In this document: one piece after another, positions 48,319 to 60,105 of the stretch | Layout of the letters: each line of letters starts with the position of its first letter | Numbering within the stretch: position 1 is the stretch's first letter | Source: Kushneria phosphatilytica | Lineage (GTDB): Bacteria > Pseudomonadota > Gammaproteobacteria > Pseudomonadales > Halomonadaceae | NCBI RefSeq assembly: GCF_008247605.1 | Contig: NZ_CP043420.1 | Span: forward strand, 2,232,001-2,296,000 | DNA length: 64,000 nucleotides | Reading direction: 5' to 3' | Translations under genes and position numbers: made by a program | Notes under the pieces: generated by a model | What the model was told of the DNA's origin: nothing | Seen by the model: the letters and a program-made list of their open reading frames with translations, nothing else | The model's database searches: none

Positions 48319-49677
48319 ATGGTCTCTGCCGCCAACAATAACAACGGCTCTCCTGACACCACGGTGGCGCCTGCCATCCTGCATCGTGTCATCACCGCCT
48401 CGGCTATTGGCAATTTCATCGAGTGGTTCGATTTTGCCATCTACGGCTTTCTGGCGGTGACACTGTCACAGCACTTTTTCCCGCCCGGCGAGCCATCGCT
48501 GGCGCTGCTGCAGACCTTCGCCGTCTTTGCCGTTTCCTTTGCCCTGCGGCCACTGGGCGGCGTGGTGTTCGGTATGCTGGGGGACCGCATCGGTCGCAAG
48601 CGCGTGCTCTCCCTCACGGTGCTGCTGATGGCCGGAGCCACTACCCTGATCGGGCTGCTGCCCACCTGGCAGAGTGTCGGCATGGCGGCACCCCTGGCAT
48701 TGGCGCTGGCACGCTGTATTCAGGGCTTTTCGACGGGTGGCGAGTATGCAGGGGCCTGTGCCTTTGTCATGGAGCATGCGCCCCGCAGGCAGCGCGGTCG
48801 CTATGGCAGTTTCATTCCGGTATCGACCTTTGCTGCCTTCGCCCTGGCTGCCGTACTGGGGTTTACCATGAATGCCCTGCTCTCCGAAGCCAGCATGCAG
48901 CAGTGGGGATGGCGTGTACCCTTTCTGATTGCCGCACCACTGGGGCTGATCGGACTCTACATGCGCCTGAGACTTGATGAATCTCCGGCCTTCAAAGCCC
49001 TGCGCCAGCAGGAGGGAGTACCACACGCGCCCCTGAAGGAGACCATCAGGAGCCATGGCGCCGTCATTCTCTGTCTGAGCGCCTTCATCTCGGCCACGGC
49101 GCTCTCGTTTTACATGTTCACCACCTATTTTGCGACCTACATGCAGGTTGTCGGTCATGCCTCGGAAACCACCGCCCTGCTCGCCAGTCTGGGGGCGCTG
49201 ATCTTCGCAGCCCTGCTATGCCCGATCGTGGGTCTTTATGCCGATCGGGTGGGCCGCCGCCGTACTATCATGACAGCCTGCTTCAGTCTGATCATGGCCG
49301 TCTTCCCGGCATACTGGCTGGCGGGCAGCGGCAATTTCCTCGAATCGCTGATCGGTGCCGCAATGATAGCCATCGGCGCAGTCATCTGTGGGGTGGTGAC
49401 CGCCGTGCTGCTTTCAGAGCAGTTTCCAACACGAGTGCGCTATACGGCCTCGGCGCTGTGCTATAACCTGGCCTATACGGTGTTCGGGGGTACCGCTCCG
49501 CTGATCGCCACCTGGCTGATCGATGTCAGCGGCAGCAATCTGGCGCCGGCCTGGTATCTGGTCGTGATTGCACTGCTCGCACTGGCGGGTGGCATGCGCC
49601 TGCCCGAAACCGCTCACCGGGTTCTGGAGGAGGAGGACGTCGAATCTGATACACCACTGGCACAGGCCGGCATATGA
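48319..49677 (+). CDS. MHS-family MFS transporter (metabolite:proton symporter)
   Basis: 452 aa, twelve membrane segments, of the metabolite:H+ symporter branch of MFS (ProP, KgtP, CitA, ShiA relatives). Landmarks are ASAIGNFIEWFDFAIYGFLA at TM1, FALRPLGGVVFGMLGDRIGR in loop 2-3 and RCIQGFSTGGEYAGACAFVM at TM4. There is no ProP-type C-terminal coiled coil, so osmosensing is unlikely; a dicarboxylate, betaine or related substrate is possible. The ATG at 48319 follows GGAGGAAAGG, which is in a hairpin. A longer frame from 48262 would not need that site. Confidence 0.85.
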   Translation: MVSAANNNNGSPDTTVAPAILHRVITASAIGNFIEWFDFAIYGFLAVTLSQHFFPPGEPSLALLQTFAVFAVSFALRPLGGVVFGMLGDRIGRKRVLSLTVLLMAGATTLIGLLPTWQSVGMAAPLALALARCIQGFSTGGEYAGACAFVMEHAPRRQRGRYGSFIPVSTFAAFALAAVLGFTMNALLSEASMQQWGWRVPFLIAAPLGLIGLYMRLRLDESPAFKALRQQEGVPHAPLKETIRSHGAVILCLSAFISATALSFYMFTTYFATYMQVVGHASETTALLASLGALIFAALLCPIVGLYADRVGRRRTIMTACFSLIMAVFPAYWLAGSGNFLESLIGAAMIAIGAVICGVVTAVLLSEQFPTRVRYTASALCYNLAYTVFGGTAPLIATWLIDVSGSNLAPAWYLVVIALLALAGGMRLPETAHRVLEEEDVESDTPLAQAGI

Positions 49678-49701
49678 GCCAGCGCCAGACGCGGTAAGTG
49701 A

Positions 49702-49726
49702 AACGGGGAGCGATACGCTCCCCGTT
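49702..49726. terminator. bidirectional terminator-like hairpin between the transporter and ybeL
   Basis: Perfect 11 bp stem AACGGGGAGCG / CGCTCCCCGTT with a 3 nt loop between convergent genes. It has short T-rich flanks on both strands. Confidence 0.6.
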
Positions 49727-49747
49727 AATGGCGCTTGCGCAGAATAC

Positions 49748-50305
49748 TCAGCGAATCGGCGTGGTATCGCGACGGAACCAGCGATGACCGCAGGCCGGAC
49801 AGGGTCCCAGACGCTGACGCTGACCCAGGGTGGTCTGCTCGCCACAATGTACGCAGGTCATGCGACCCGGAGCAGCAATTTCTCCCTCGCAATAGTCTGC
49901 CTGAGCCGCCTCGAGATCTTCCTCGAACCGTAGCTGATCGATCGGCGTTCGATCGGCAATCGAAAAGAGCCCGTTGCGCAACCGCGCCGACAATACATCG
50001 AGATCGATGCCCAGCCAGTCGGCCACGGTACTGCCACCACTGCCCAGATAGCGCCTTAATTCTCCGAGATCACGTGATACCCAGGCGCGCAGCAGAGCCA
50101 GTTCATCCCGGGTAAATTCTTCGACATCAGCTTCAAACTGCACTGCTTCATCGAGTTCGCGCTGCAGCCCTTCACGGGAGAGATGATCCGTGCGATCGCT
50201 GAAGCGGCCAATGATTCGGTCATAGGCATTGCCAAGGCGGTCATTATCGCGCTGATCGGCATGATCTTCGGAAGAAGACGTCTCATGTTCACGGGAATCG
50301 CGCAT
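49748..50305 (-). CDS. ybeL: zinc-ribbon DUF1451 protein (YbeL-like)
   Basis: 185 aa: a charged N-terminal helical part (YDRIIGRFSDRTDHLSREGL, ELDEAVQFEADVEEFTRDEL) and a C-terminal zinc ribbon with MTCVHCGEQTTL and GPCPACGHRWFRR, giving four Cys. This matches the E. coli YbeL family, whose gene is also beside leuS. Function is unknown. It is divergent from leuS across a 284 bp gap that holds two large hairpins. Confidence 0.87.
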   Translation of the reverse strand: MRDSREHETSSSEDHADQRDNDRLGNAYDRIIGRFSDRTDHLSREGLQRELDEAVQFEADVEEFTRDELALLRAWVSRDLGELRRYLGSGGSTVADWLGIDLDVLSARLRNGLFSIADRTPIDQLRFEEDLEAAQADYCEGEIAAPGRMTCVHCGEQTTLGQRQRLGPCPACGHRWFRRDTTPIR

Positions 50306-50397
50306 TTCTACTCTCCTGTCGATGCATCGGCAGTCCGCGACCCGGCTACGGACCTATCTGTCACCGGTTGACTCGGGTATCCTTGGGAACCCGCTGA

Positions 50398-53169
<2,772 letters not shown>

Positions 53170-53200
53170 TGATTCAATCATCATGGACAAGGAGAGAGGC

Positions 53201-53716
53201 GTGAACCGACGAAGTCTTCTGGCAGCGCTGGCGGTCGGCGCTCTCACGGCAGGCCTGGCCGGCTGTGGCTTTCAGCTGCGCGGACTCGGCAGCGGTGGCG
53301 AGCTCGATCTTCAGCGCATTGCCCTGTCCAGCGCTGAAAGTGGCCCACGGGACCATCTGACCCGAGAAGTCCGCCAGGCCCTGACCGAGGCAGGAGTCAC
53401 CATCAGTGACCAGGCCCCGCGTCGACTCAATCTGGGCAAGCCGGATCAGCAGGAAACCGAGCTGACCTATGGTGATGCTGGCAATCAGGAACGTCAGGTG
53501 ACACTGACGCTGCCCTTCTCGGTCCAACGTACTTCGGATAATGCCTATCTGCTCAGTCAGCAGGAAGTCTCGGTGGATGGCACCTACTACACCAGTGAGG
53601 ATCAGCTGCTGGCACGCGACGAACAGCGCCACCAGCTCGAGCAGCAATTGCGCCGCGAGCTTGCCCAGCGTCTGATCGATCGTCTGCGCGCACTTGATGA
53701 CAAGGCCACACCCTGA
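53201..53716 (+). CDS. lptE: LPS-assembly lipoprotein LptE
   Basis: Outer-membrane lipoprotein that plugs LptD for lipopolysaccharide export. The 171 aa protein starts at GTG after AAGGAGAGAGG; an ATG six codons upstream precedes that strong site. The signal peptide ends in the lipobox LAGC, followed by GFQLRG, the typical LptE mature start. Family features include QERQVTLTLPFSVQR and the C-terminal QLEQQLRRELAQRLIDRLRA helix. It is between leuS and holA. Confidence 0.93.
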   Translation: MNRRSLLAALAVGALTAGLAGCGFQLRGLGSGGELDLQRIALSSAESGPRDHLTREVRQALTEAGVTISDQAPRRLNLGKPDQQETELTYGDAGNQERQVTLTLPFSVQRTSDNAYLLSQQEVSVDGTYYTSEDQLLARDEQRHQLEQQLRRELAQRLIDRLRALDDKATP

Positions 53717-53730
53717 ACCGGGGTTGAACC

Positions 53731-54792
53731 ATGCGAGTCTATCCCGACCGTCTTGATGACCAGCTGCGCAAGGGCCTGTCGCCGGTGTATCTCGTTTCCG
53801 GCGACGAACCGCTGATTCACATGGAAGCCTGTGATGCGATCCGTCAGAGTGCGCGAGCGGCCGGTATCGAGGAACGGGAAATCCTGCACGTCGAGAACGG
53901 CTTCAGCTGGTCCACACTACTGGAAACCAGCAGCAATCTCTCACTGTTTGGAGATCGTCGGCTCGTGGAGCTGCGCCTGGGCAGTCAATCACCCGGTCAG
54001 GAAGGCGGACGGGCGATCGAGACCTGGGTACAACGTTCGCAGGACAGCGATGATGTGCTGTTGATCAGCGCTGCCAGGCTGGATCGCAAGGCTCAGCAGA
54101 GTCGCTGGTTCAAGGCGCTGGATCGCGCGGGTGTCCACGTGCCGGTCTGGCCGGTGGATCATGACCGTCTGCATTACTGGATCCGTGATCGGGCCGGCCG
54201 CCATCAGCTTGACCTGGCACCGGATGCTGCTCGCCTGTTGGCCGATCGCATCGAGGGCAACCTGCTGGCCGCCGATCAGGCACTGATGCGGCTGGCACTG
54301 GTCCACCCTGCCGGCACCCGACTTTCTGCGGATGATGTTGCCAGTGGGGTGGAAGATAGCGCCCGTTTCGATGTCTTCACGCTCAACGAGGCCTGTCTGA
54401 GGGGCGAGCCGGAACGTGCGGTACGCATTGTCAACGGGTTGCAGGGTGAAGGCGTGGAGCCGCCCGTTATTCTATGGGCTGTCACCCGGGAATTGCGTCT
54501 TCTTATCTCGATCCGCCAGCATCTCGATCAGGGCCAGACACTGGAACACGCCTGCAAGTCACAGCGCCCGATGATTCCGGACAAGCGTCGCCCCCACTAT
54601 CAGCAGGCACTGCAGCGCCTGCCGATCAAGCGACTGCAAAAGCTGCTGCTATTCGCCCAGCGCCTTGATCTGTCGGTCAAGGGTGGTGCCGTGTTGCCGG
54701 TCTGGCCGGCAATCACCGATCTGGCGCTAACATTGGCCGGTAGCCGTGGCCCATTGACCGAATGGCCCGATGCCTATCGGGTCGACCCCTGA
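53731..54792 (+). CDS. holA: DNA polymerase III delta subunit
   Basis: Clamp-loader subunit that opens the beta clamp. The 353 aa protein begins MRVYPDRLDDQLRKGLSPVY, and has YLVSGDEPLIHMEACDAIRQ, LLISAARLDRKAQQSRWFKA and LAADQALMRLALVHP. There is no P-loop, as expected for delta. It lies 14 bp after lptE. The usual next gene nadD is replaced here by a DUF5924 membrane protein. Confidence 0.95.
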   Translation: MRVYPDRLDDQLRKGLSPVYLVSGDEPLIHMEACDAIRQSARAAGIEEREILHVENGFSWSTLLETSSNLSLFGDRRLVELRLGSQSPGQEGGRAIETWVQRSQDSDDVLLISAARLDRKAQQSRWFKALDRAGVHVPVWPVDHDRLHYWIRDRAGRHQLDLAPDAARLLADRIEGNLLAADQALMRLALVHPAGTRLSADDVASGVEDSARFDVFTLNEACLRGEPERAVRIVNGLQGEGVEPPVILWAVTRELRLLISIRQHLDQGQTLEHACKSQRPMIPDKRRPHYQQALQRLPIKRLQKLLLFAQRLDLSVKGGAVLPVWPAITDLALTLAGSRGPLTEWPDAYRVDP

Positions 54793-54819
54793 TCCTCTCC
54801 AGGACTGTTCATTCTTCAC

Positions 54820-55950
54820 ATGCTGACTTCGTTTGCACTGCCACAATGGTTACAAACACTCTGGCAGCGGCTTGCACGCTATCAAAGATTATGGCCACTG
54901 ATCAGTTTCGGCAGTGGTATTTTCAGTTTCCTGCTGGTCAACCGTCAGCAATCGCTGGGAGCCTGGCTGGCAGTAGCTCTGCTGGCCACCTGGCTGGGCC
55001 TGACCATCGAAGCGCTATGGCAGTGGCGCAAACCGGGTAACGCGCGCTCGAAGCTGCCCAGGATGGTGACCACCTTTCTGGCTCAGATGACCCACCAGGA
55101 GACACTCTTCTTCTGCCTGCCCTTTTTTCTTGTTACCACTGTCTGGACCAGCCCCCAGGCCCTGTTTACCAGTCTTCTGCTACTGGCCGCATTGATCTCG
55201 ATTCTCGATCCCTTCTATTTTGCGCTGGCCGAACGTCATCGCTGGCTTTATTTCGCCTTTCATGGCCTCTGCGTGCTGGTCCTGATGCTGGTCTCGCTTC
55301 CACTGCTGATCCATTTAACCACCGGTGAAAGCCTGCTGCTGGCGGCACTGGCCATTCCATTGGTCAGTTTGCCCAGTCTCGCCAATCTGTTCCGTCCACG
55401 GGGAGTCGCCAGCTGGCTGGCACTGATTGGACTGGCCACACTACTGGGTGCAGGGACCTGGCTGAGTCGTGGATGGATCCCCCCAGCCACCCTATGGATC
55501 GATGCCAGCGCCCTGTCGCCCGGCTTCAACGAATCAGCCCGTACACCCCAGGGCCGGATACCACTGACAGCAGAGGCTGTTCGCAATCACGGCCTGTACG
55601 CTTATACCGCCATTCATGCCCCTCGCGGGCTCAATGAGCGCATCTTTCATGTCTGGCGCCACAATGGCGAGGTAGTCGATCGCATTGCCCTGACCATTCG
55701 CGGCGTACCGGGCCACGGTTATCGTGCCTGGTCGCACAAGCAGAATTTCGGTCGCGACATCACTGGACGCTGGCGTATCGACGTGGTGACCGATGCCGGC
55801 CAACAGATCGGCGTGATCCGCTTTCAAGTGGGCCACGACCGCGCCAGGGTTGAACAGGCAGATGGCCATCTTCGCCGTACGGCCGGTATTGGCTGGCTGC
55901 ATCCGGCCGGTATCGAAAGCCGTCGTGACGTGTCCGAAAAGAGCCAATAA
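54820..55950 (+). CDS. DUF5924/DUF2914 membrane protein
   Basis: 376 aa with about seven membrane segments in the N-terminal two thirds (PLISFGSGIFSFLLVNRQQS, SLGAWLAVALLATWLGLTIE, FFCLPFFLVTTVW, LLLLAALISILDPFYFALAE and more), then a periplasmic DUF2914-like domain (YTAIHAPRGLNERIFHVWRH, GYRAWSHKQNFGRDITGRWR). The arrangement of DUF5924 plus DUF2914 is known from gammaproteobacteria, but its function is not. It is 27 bp after holA and probably in the same transcript. Confidence 0.8.
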   Translation: MLTSFALPQWLQTLWQRLARYQRLWPLISFGSGIFSFLLVNRQQSLGAWLAVALLATWLGLTIEALWQWRKPGNARSKLPRMVTTFLAQMTHQETLFFCLPFFLVTTVWTSPQALFTSLLLLAALISILDPFYFALAERHRWLYFAFHGLCVLVLMLVSLPLLIHLTTGESLLLAALAIPLVSLPSLANLFRPRGVASWLALIGLATLLGAGTWLSRGWIPPATLWIDASALSPGFNESARTPQGRIPLTAEAVRNHGLYAYTAIHAPRGLNERIFHVWRHNGEVVDRIALTIRGVPGHGYRAWSHKQNFGRDITGRWRIDVVTDAGQQIGVIRFQVGHDRARVEQADGHLRRTAGIGWLHPAGIESRRDVSEKSQ

Positions 55951-56043
55951 AGCAATTTCCTGTATGGATCGGTACTGTTGACTTGCAAGATCGCCGTCTG
56001 ATTCGTGACAATTGGGTTCCTATCATCAACCAGCCGACCCCTG

Positions 56044-56487
56044 ATGCACGAATCCCTCTGCCTTAAACTTTCGCGGGTCCCTCGCGTATGGCGAGCCATC
56101 ATCGATCAGCGCCTGGCCCCGCTCGGCATGACCCAGACTCGCTGGGTTACGCTGTATCACCTGCGTCGTCATGGCGATGGCCAGGCCCAGTGTGATCTGG
56201 CACGGACCATTGGGGTGGAAGCGCCGTCATTGGTGCGCACACTGGATCAGCTCTCCCAGCAGGGCCTGATCGAGCGTCGCTCCTGTGATGAGGATCGACG
56301 CACCAAACTGGTCTATCTGACCGAACAGGCTACCCCCCTACTGGAACGTATTGAAGTCGTTGTCAATGAAGCACGTACCGCCATGCTTCGGGATATTACC
56401 GACGAGGAGCAAACGCAGCTCGAGGCGTTACTCGATCGGATCGAACAGAACGGTCAGCAACTGCTGTCGCGTCCCTGCGACACCTGA
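56044..56487 (+). CDS. slyA: MarR-family regulator SlyA
   Basis: 147 aa dimeric winged-helix regulator that often counters H-NS silencing or responds to small aromatic ligands. It aligns along its length with SlyA: RVWRAIIDQRLAPLGMTQTRW, CDLARTIGVEAPSLVRTLDQ (recognition helix) and RRSCDEDRRTKLVYLT (wing). I start at ATG 56044; an upstream GTG at 56005 would add 13 residues absent from relatives. A TTGACT lies at about 55978. Confidence 0.88.
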   Translation: MHESLCLKLSRVPRVWRAIIDQRLAPLGMTQTRWVTLYHLRRHGDGQAQCDLARTIGVEAPSLVRTLDQLSQQGLIERRSCDEDRRTKLVYLTEQATPLLERIEVVVNEARTAMLRDITDEEQTQLEALLDRIEQNGQQLLSRPCDT

Positions 56488-56638
56488 TGTCCGATTCGCG
56501 GTCATGCGCTGGTGACGTATTGCCGCATTGCTGTATGGTCTGATCCATCCGATACTCGCGTTGCGACCCACTCGGGTGTCGCAATCGTATTCAGGGCCGA
56601 GCCTGGCCCAATGGATGGACAGCAAGGGGGAAATAGCG

Positions 56639-57097
56639 ATGAGTCAGGATTATCACCACATTCTGGTGGCCGTGGACCTGACCCCGGATTCGAAACGGGT
56701 ATTGGAACGCGCCCTCCCGGTCGCCCGACGCAACGATAATGCCAAAATATCCATCATTCATACGCTGGAGCCGCTGGGTTTCGCCTACGGCGGCGACATC
56801 CCGATGGATCTCACCAGCATCCAGGATCAGTTGGATGAACATGCCCGCGAACGACTCGCTGAGGTGGCAGATCCCTACGATATTCCGCGCGAAAACCAGC
56901 ATGTCGTAGTCGGCATGCCGGATGCGGAGATTCATCGTTTTGCCAAGGCCAATGATGTCGATCTGATCGTGGTAGGCTCACATGGCCGCACAGGCTTTGC
57001 CCTGCTGCTGGGCTCCACTTCGACGGGGGTACTGCATGGTGCCTGCTGCGACGTGCTGGCCGTACGGGTCGGTGCTGAAGGGGAAGCGGCAGAGTAA
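56639..57097 (+). CDS. universal stress protein, UspA family
   Basis: 152 aa single-domain Usp fold: HILVAVDLTPDSKRVLERAL at the start and the ATP-site signature VGSHGRTGFALLLGSTSTGVL near the end (G-2x-G-9x-G type). The ATG at 56639 follows AGGGGGAAATA; the longer frame has no good start. It probably makes a cytosolic dimer involved in stress survival. A hairpin at 57120-57147 follows. Confidence 0.92.
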   Translation: MSQDYHHILVAVDLTPDSKRVLERALPVARRNDNAKISIIHTLEPLGFAYGGDIPMDLTSIQDQLDEHARERLAEVADPYDIPRENQHVVVGMPDAEIHRFAKANDVDLIVVGSHGRTGFALLLGSTSTGVLHGACCDVLAVRVGAEGEAAE

Positions 57098-57119
57098 ATA
57101 CCCGGTCCTTTAACCGATA

Positions 57120-57147
57120 TGCGCCCCGGCCCTCATGTCGGGGCGCA
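57120..57147. terminator. hairpin between the Usp gene and uup
   Basis: Stem TGCGCCCC / GGGGCGCA with a 12 nt loop between convergent genes. There is no T-run on either side, so it is a weak terminator at best. Confidence 0.4.
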
Positions 57148-57157
57148 ATCATCTGGA

Positions 57158-59104
57158 TCAGGACTCCTCGCGCTGAGCCTCAAGTGTCATCCAGCGTTCC
57201 ATTGCGGCATCCAGCTCGCCCTGCTTCTCGGACAATACTGCCAGGCGGGCAGTAATCACGTCGCTCTCCTGCTGATAAAAGGCAGGCTCTCCTACCTCTC
57301 TTTCCAGTTCGGCCACCTCGCGCTCCAGCTGTTCAATGGTCGCTGGCAATTGATCCAGTTCACGTTGCAGCTTGTAGGAGAGCTTGCCGGAGCTGCCCCG
57401 CTTCCGACTGGTTGTTGATGATGCGTGCGAACCGGCTGCATGAGCCGTGTCCTGTTCCTGTGTCGGTTGCGAGGTGGCTTCAGTGGTTGTACCACGACGA
57501 TCGAGTTCACCCGGTGCCGGTGGCAGGCGGCCACCCTGGCGGACCCAGTCGCTGTAACCACCGACATAATCACGCACCTGCCCCTCACCTTCGAAAGCCA
57601 GCACGCTGGTCACCACGTTGTCCATGAAATCACGATCGTGGCTGACCAGTAGCAGAGTGCCTTCGAACTGCAGCAGCAGCTCCTCCAACAGTTCCAGGGT
57701 TTCCACATCAAGATCGTTGGTAGGTTCGTCCATCACCAGCACGTTGGCCGGCTGAGTAAACAACCTGGCCAGCAGCAGCCGGTTGGCTTCACCACCGGAC
57801 AGTGCTCGCACCGGCTGACGTGCCCGCTGCGGAGAGAACAGGAAATCCTGCAGGTATCCCATTACATGGCGATCCCGCCCCCCCACTGTGACATGATCCC
57901 GTCCACCGGCCACGTTATCGAGCACGCTGGCATCCATATCGAGTCCGGCGCGCAACTGATCAAAATAGGCGACCTGCAGGTTGGTGCCCATACGCACCCG
58001 CCCTTCGGTGGGCTCGAGCTCACCGAGCAGAATCTTCAGCAGGGTGGTCTTGCCGGCGCCGTTACGTCCGATCAGGCCAATTCGATCACCCCGCTGAATC
58101 TCGAGCGACAGATCACGTATTACCCAGTCATCGCCGAATTGCTGACTGACCCCCTCAAGCTCGACGACTCGCTGACCGGAGCGCTCACCGCTGTCGAGCT
58201 GCATACGTGCACGTCCCTGTCTTTCGCGACGTTCACTGCGCTCGCTGCGCATTTGCTGCAGGGCACGTACACGCCCTTCATTACGCGTGCGCCGCGCCTT
58301 GATGCCCTGGCGAATCCAGCGCTCTTCGGCCGCCAGCTTCTTGTCGAACTCCTCGCGCTCGCGTGCCTCGATCTCGAGTTCGTGATCCTTTTGTTCCTGA
58401 TACCGATCATAGTTGCCCGGATAACGACCCAGTCGTCCCCGATCCAGCTCCAGAATGCTGGTGGCCAGTCGCTTCAAAAACGCCCGATCGTGAGTAATGA
58501 ACAGCACCGCACCGCTAAACTGCAGCAACTGTTCTTCAAGCCACATGATGGTATCGAGGTCGAGATGGTTGGTCGGTTCGTCCAGCAGCAGTACATCAGG
58601 GTCGGCCACCAACGCACGCGCCAGTGCCACACGACGCCGCCAACCGCCGGAAAGCCCTTCCATCGACATGTCAGCCGGTAATCCGAGCCGAGTCAGCACC
58701 GTATCGATGCGCTGGTGATACGACCAGCCATCCATGGCTTCGAGCTCCGACTGCAGCGCTGCCAGCCGGTTCATGTCGGGTTCGTTCGATTCGATCAGAC
58801 GCTGATATTCTGCCAGCAGGCGACCGGTTTCCGGCAGTCCTTCGGCGACAACATCAAAGATATGTCGACCCTCGGCATCAGGCAGCGCCTGTTCAAGCGT
58901 GCCGACACGCAATCCCGGCATGCGCCAGATGCTGCCTCCGTCCGGCTGGGTCGTGCCGGCAATCAGCGACAGCAGTGTTGATTTGCCGGTACCGTTGCGT
59001 CCGACCAGCGCCAGTCGCTCGCCACGTTCCAGAGTGAGATCGGCACCATCCAGCAGGACCTGCGTGCCATAGGCGAGTTGCAGGCCTTCCAGTTTCAGCA
59101 GCAT
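57158..59104 (-). CDS. uup: ABC-F protein Uup
   Basis: Cytosolic twin-ATPase of the ABC-F family that acts on the ribosome; E. coli Uup also affects transposon precise excision. It is 648 aa with two cassettes: Walker A GRNGTGKST and GRNGAGKTT, signatures LSGGWRRRVALARAL and LSGGEANRLLLARLF, Walker B LLLDEPTNHLD and LVMDEPTNDLD. The inter-domain linker is rich in Glu and Arg (DHELEIEAREREEFDKKLAA), and the C-terminal coiled coil (RELDQLPATIEQLEREVAEL) distinguishes Uup from EttA. It is divergent from tatD. Confidence 0.94.
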   Translation of the reverse strand: MLLKLEGLQLAYGTQVLLDGADLTLERGERLALVGRNGTGKSTLLSLIAGTTQPDGGSIWRMPGLRVGTLEQALPDAEGRHIFDVVAEGLPETGRLLAEYQRLIESNEPDMNRLAALQSELEAMDGWSYHQRIDTVLTRLGLPADMSMEGLSGGWRRRVALARALVADPDVLLLDEPTNHLDLDTIMWLEEQLLQFSGAVLFITHDRAFLKRLATSILELDRGRLGRYPGNYDRYQEQKDHELEIEAREREEFDKKLAAEERWIRQGIKARRTRNEGRVRALQQMRSERSERRERQGRARMQLDSGERSGQRVVELEGVSQQFGDDWVIRDLSLEIQRGDRIGLIGRNGAGKTTLLKILLGELEPTEGRVRMGTNLQVAYFDQLRAGLDMDASVLDNVAGGRDHVTVGGRDRHVMGYLQDFLFSPQRARQPVRALSGGEANRLLLARLFTQPANVLVMDEPTNDLDVETLELLEELLLQFEGTLLLVSHDRDFMDNVVTSVLAFEGEGQVRDYVGGYSDWVRQGGRLPPAPGELDRRGTTTEATSQPTQEQDTAHAAGSHASSTTSRKRGSSGKLSYKLQRELDQLPATIEQLEREVAELEREVGEPAFYQQESDVITARLAVLSEKQGELDAAMERWMTLEAQREES

Positions 59105-59259
59105 GCGTTACGTCCACGGTCACAGTAATATGGGCAACCCATTGTAGCGTATTGCCCGATCGGATTGGCGGCATCCTGCAGCTGACACTTTTCGATCGAT
59201 CAGCCAGGCTGCACGCCATCACCCAGAGAAGAGTTGCCATTCATCCAATGGAAAAGTCC

Positions 59260-60105
59260 ATGCTGCCCGACGCCCTGCAATTCACTTCCCCGGCGCCGCT
59301 GGTCGATATTGGCGCCAACCTGACCCATGAAAGCTTTGAAGCCGATCTGGAGGACGTCCTCACCCGCGCTCGGCAAGCCAATGTCACGACGCTGATCCTG
59401 ACCGGCACCGACCGCGAGCACATCCAGGCCGCGTTAACGCTATGCGAACACGAGCATGACGGGGTCGAACTGTATACCACGGCCGGTGTGCATCCCCATC
59501 ATGCCGATCAGTGGGACGCCAGCATGGCTGAATATGTACGTCAGGTACTGGCTCAGCCGAGTACGGTGGCTGCCGGCGAGTGTGGACTCGACTATCATCG
59601 GGATCTGATGCCGCGCAGCGTGCAGCGTCGTACCTTCGAAGCGCAGCTCGAGCTGGCAGCTGAAAGTGGTCAACCCCTGTTTCTGCATGAGCGTGAGGCC
59701 GGTCATGACATGCTCGAGATGCTCAGGTACTGGCGTGATGATATCACCAGGGCCGTCGTACACTGTTTTACCGGTGAACGCGCCACGCTGCATGGTTACC
59801 TGGATCTTGATCTGCATATTGGCCAGACAGGCTGGCTGTGTGACGAGCGCCGGGGGCAGCATCTGCGTGAAGCAGTCAACGATATTCCACTGAACCGGCT
59901 GATGGTCGAAACCGACTGCCCCTATTTGCTCCCGCGTAATCTGCCGGCCAAACTCAAGGGACGACGCCACGAACCGGCGCTACTGCCCTGGATTGTGCGC
60001 GAAATTGCCGCCTGCCGCGGCATGGAAGAAGCGGAGCTGGCAAGCGCCACCACGAAGACGGCACGACGTTTCTTTGGTCTCGATGAGGTTATCCCCCATG
60101 GATGA
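59260..60105 (+). CDS. tatD: TatD family metal-dependent hydrolase (3'-5' DNase)
   Basis: 281 aa TIM-barrel hydrolase, magnesium-dependent exonuclease in E. coli with a role in DNA repair. Landmarks are VDIGANLTHESF, TTAGVHPHHADQW, VAAGECGLDYHRD (metal Glu), PLFLHEREAGHD, VVHCFTGER and VETDCPYLLPRN, and it shares TGWLCDERRG with E. coli TatD specifically. The ATG at 59260 follows GGAAAA; 59248 is an alternative. It overlaps the next gene by 8 bp. Confidence 0.92.
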   Translation: MLPDALQFTSPAPLVDIGANLTHESFEADLEDVLTRARQANVTTLILTGTDREHIQAALTLCEHEHDGVELYTTAGVHPHHADQWDASMAEYVRQVLAQPSTVAAGECGLDYHRDLMPRSVQRRTFEAQLELAAESGQPLFLHEREAGHDMLEMLRYWRDDITRAVVHCFTGERATLHGYLDLDLHIGQTGWLCDERRGQHLREAVNDIPLNRLMVETDCPYLLPRNLPAKLKGRRHEPALLPWIVREIAACRGMEEAELASATTKTARRFFGLDEVIPHG

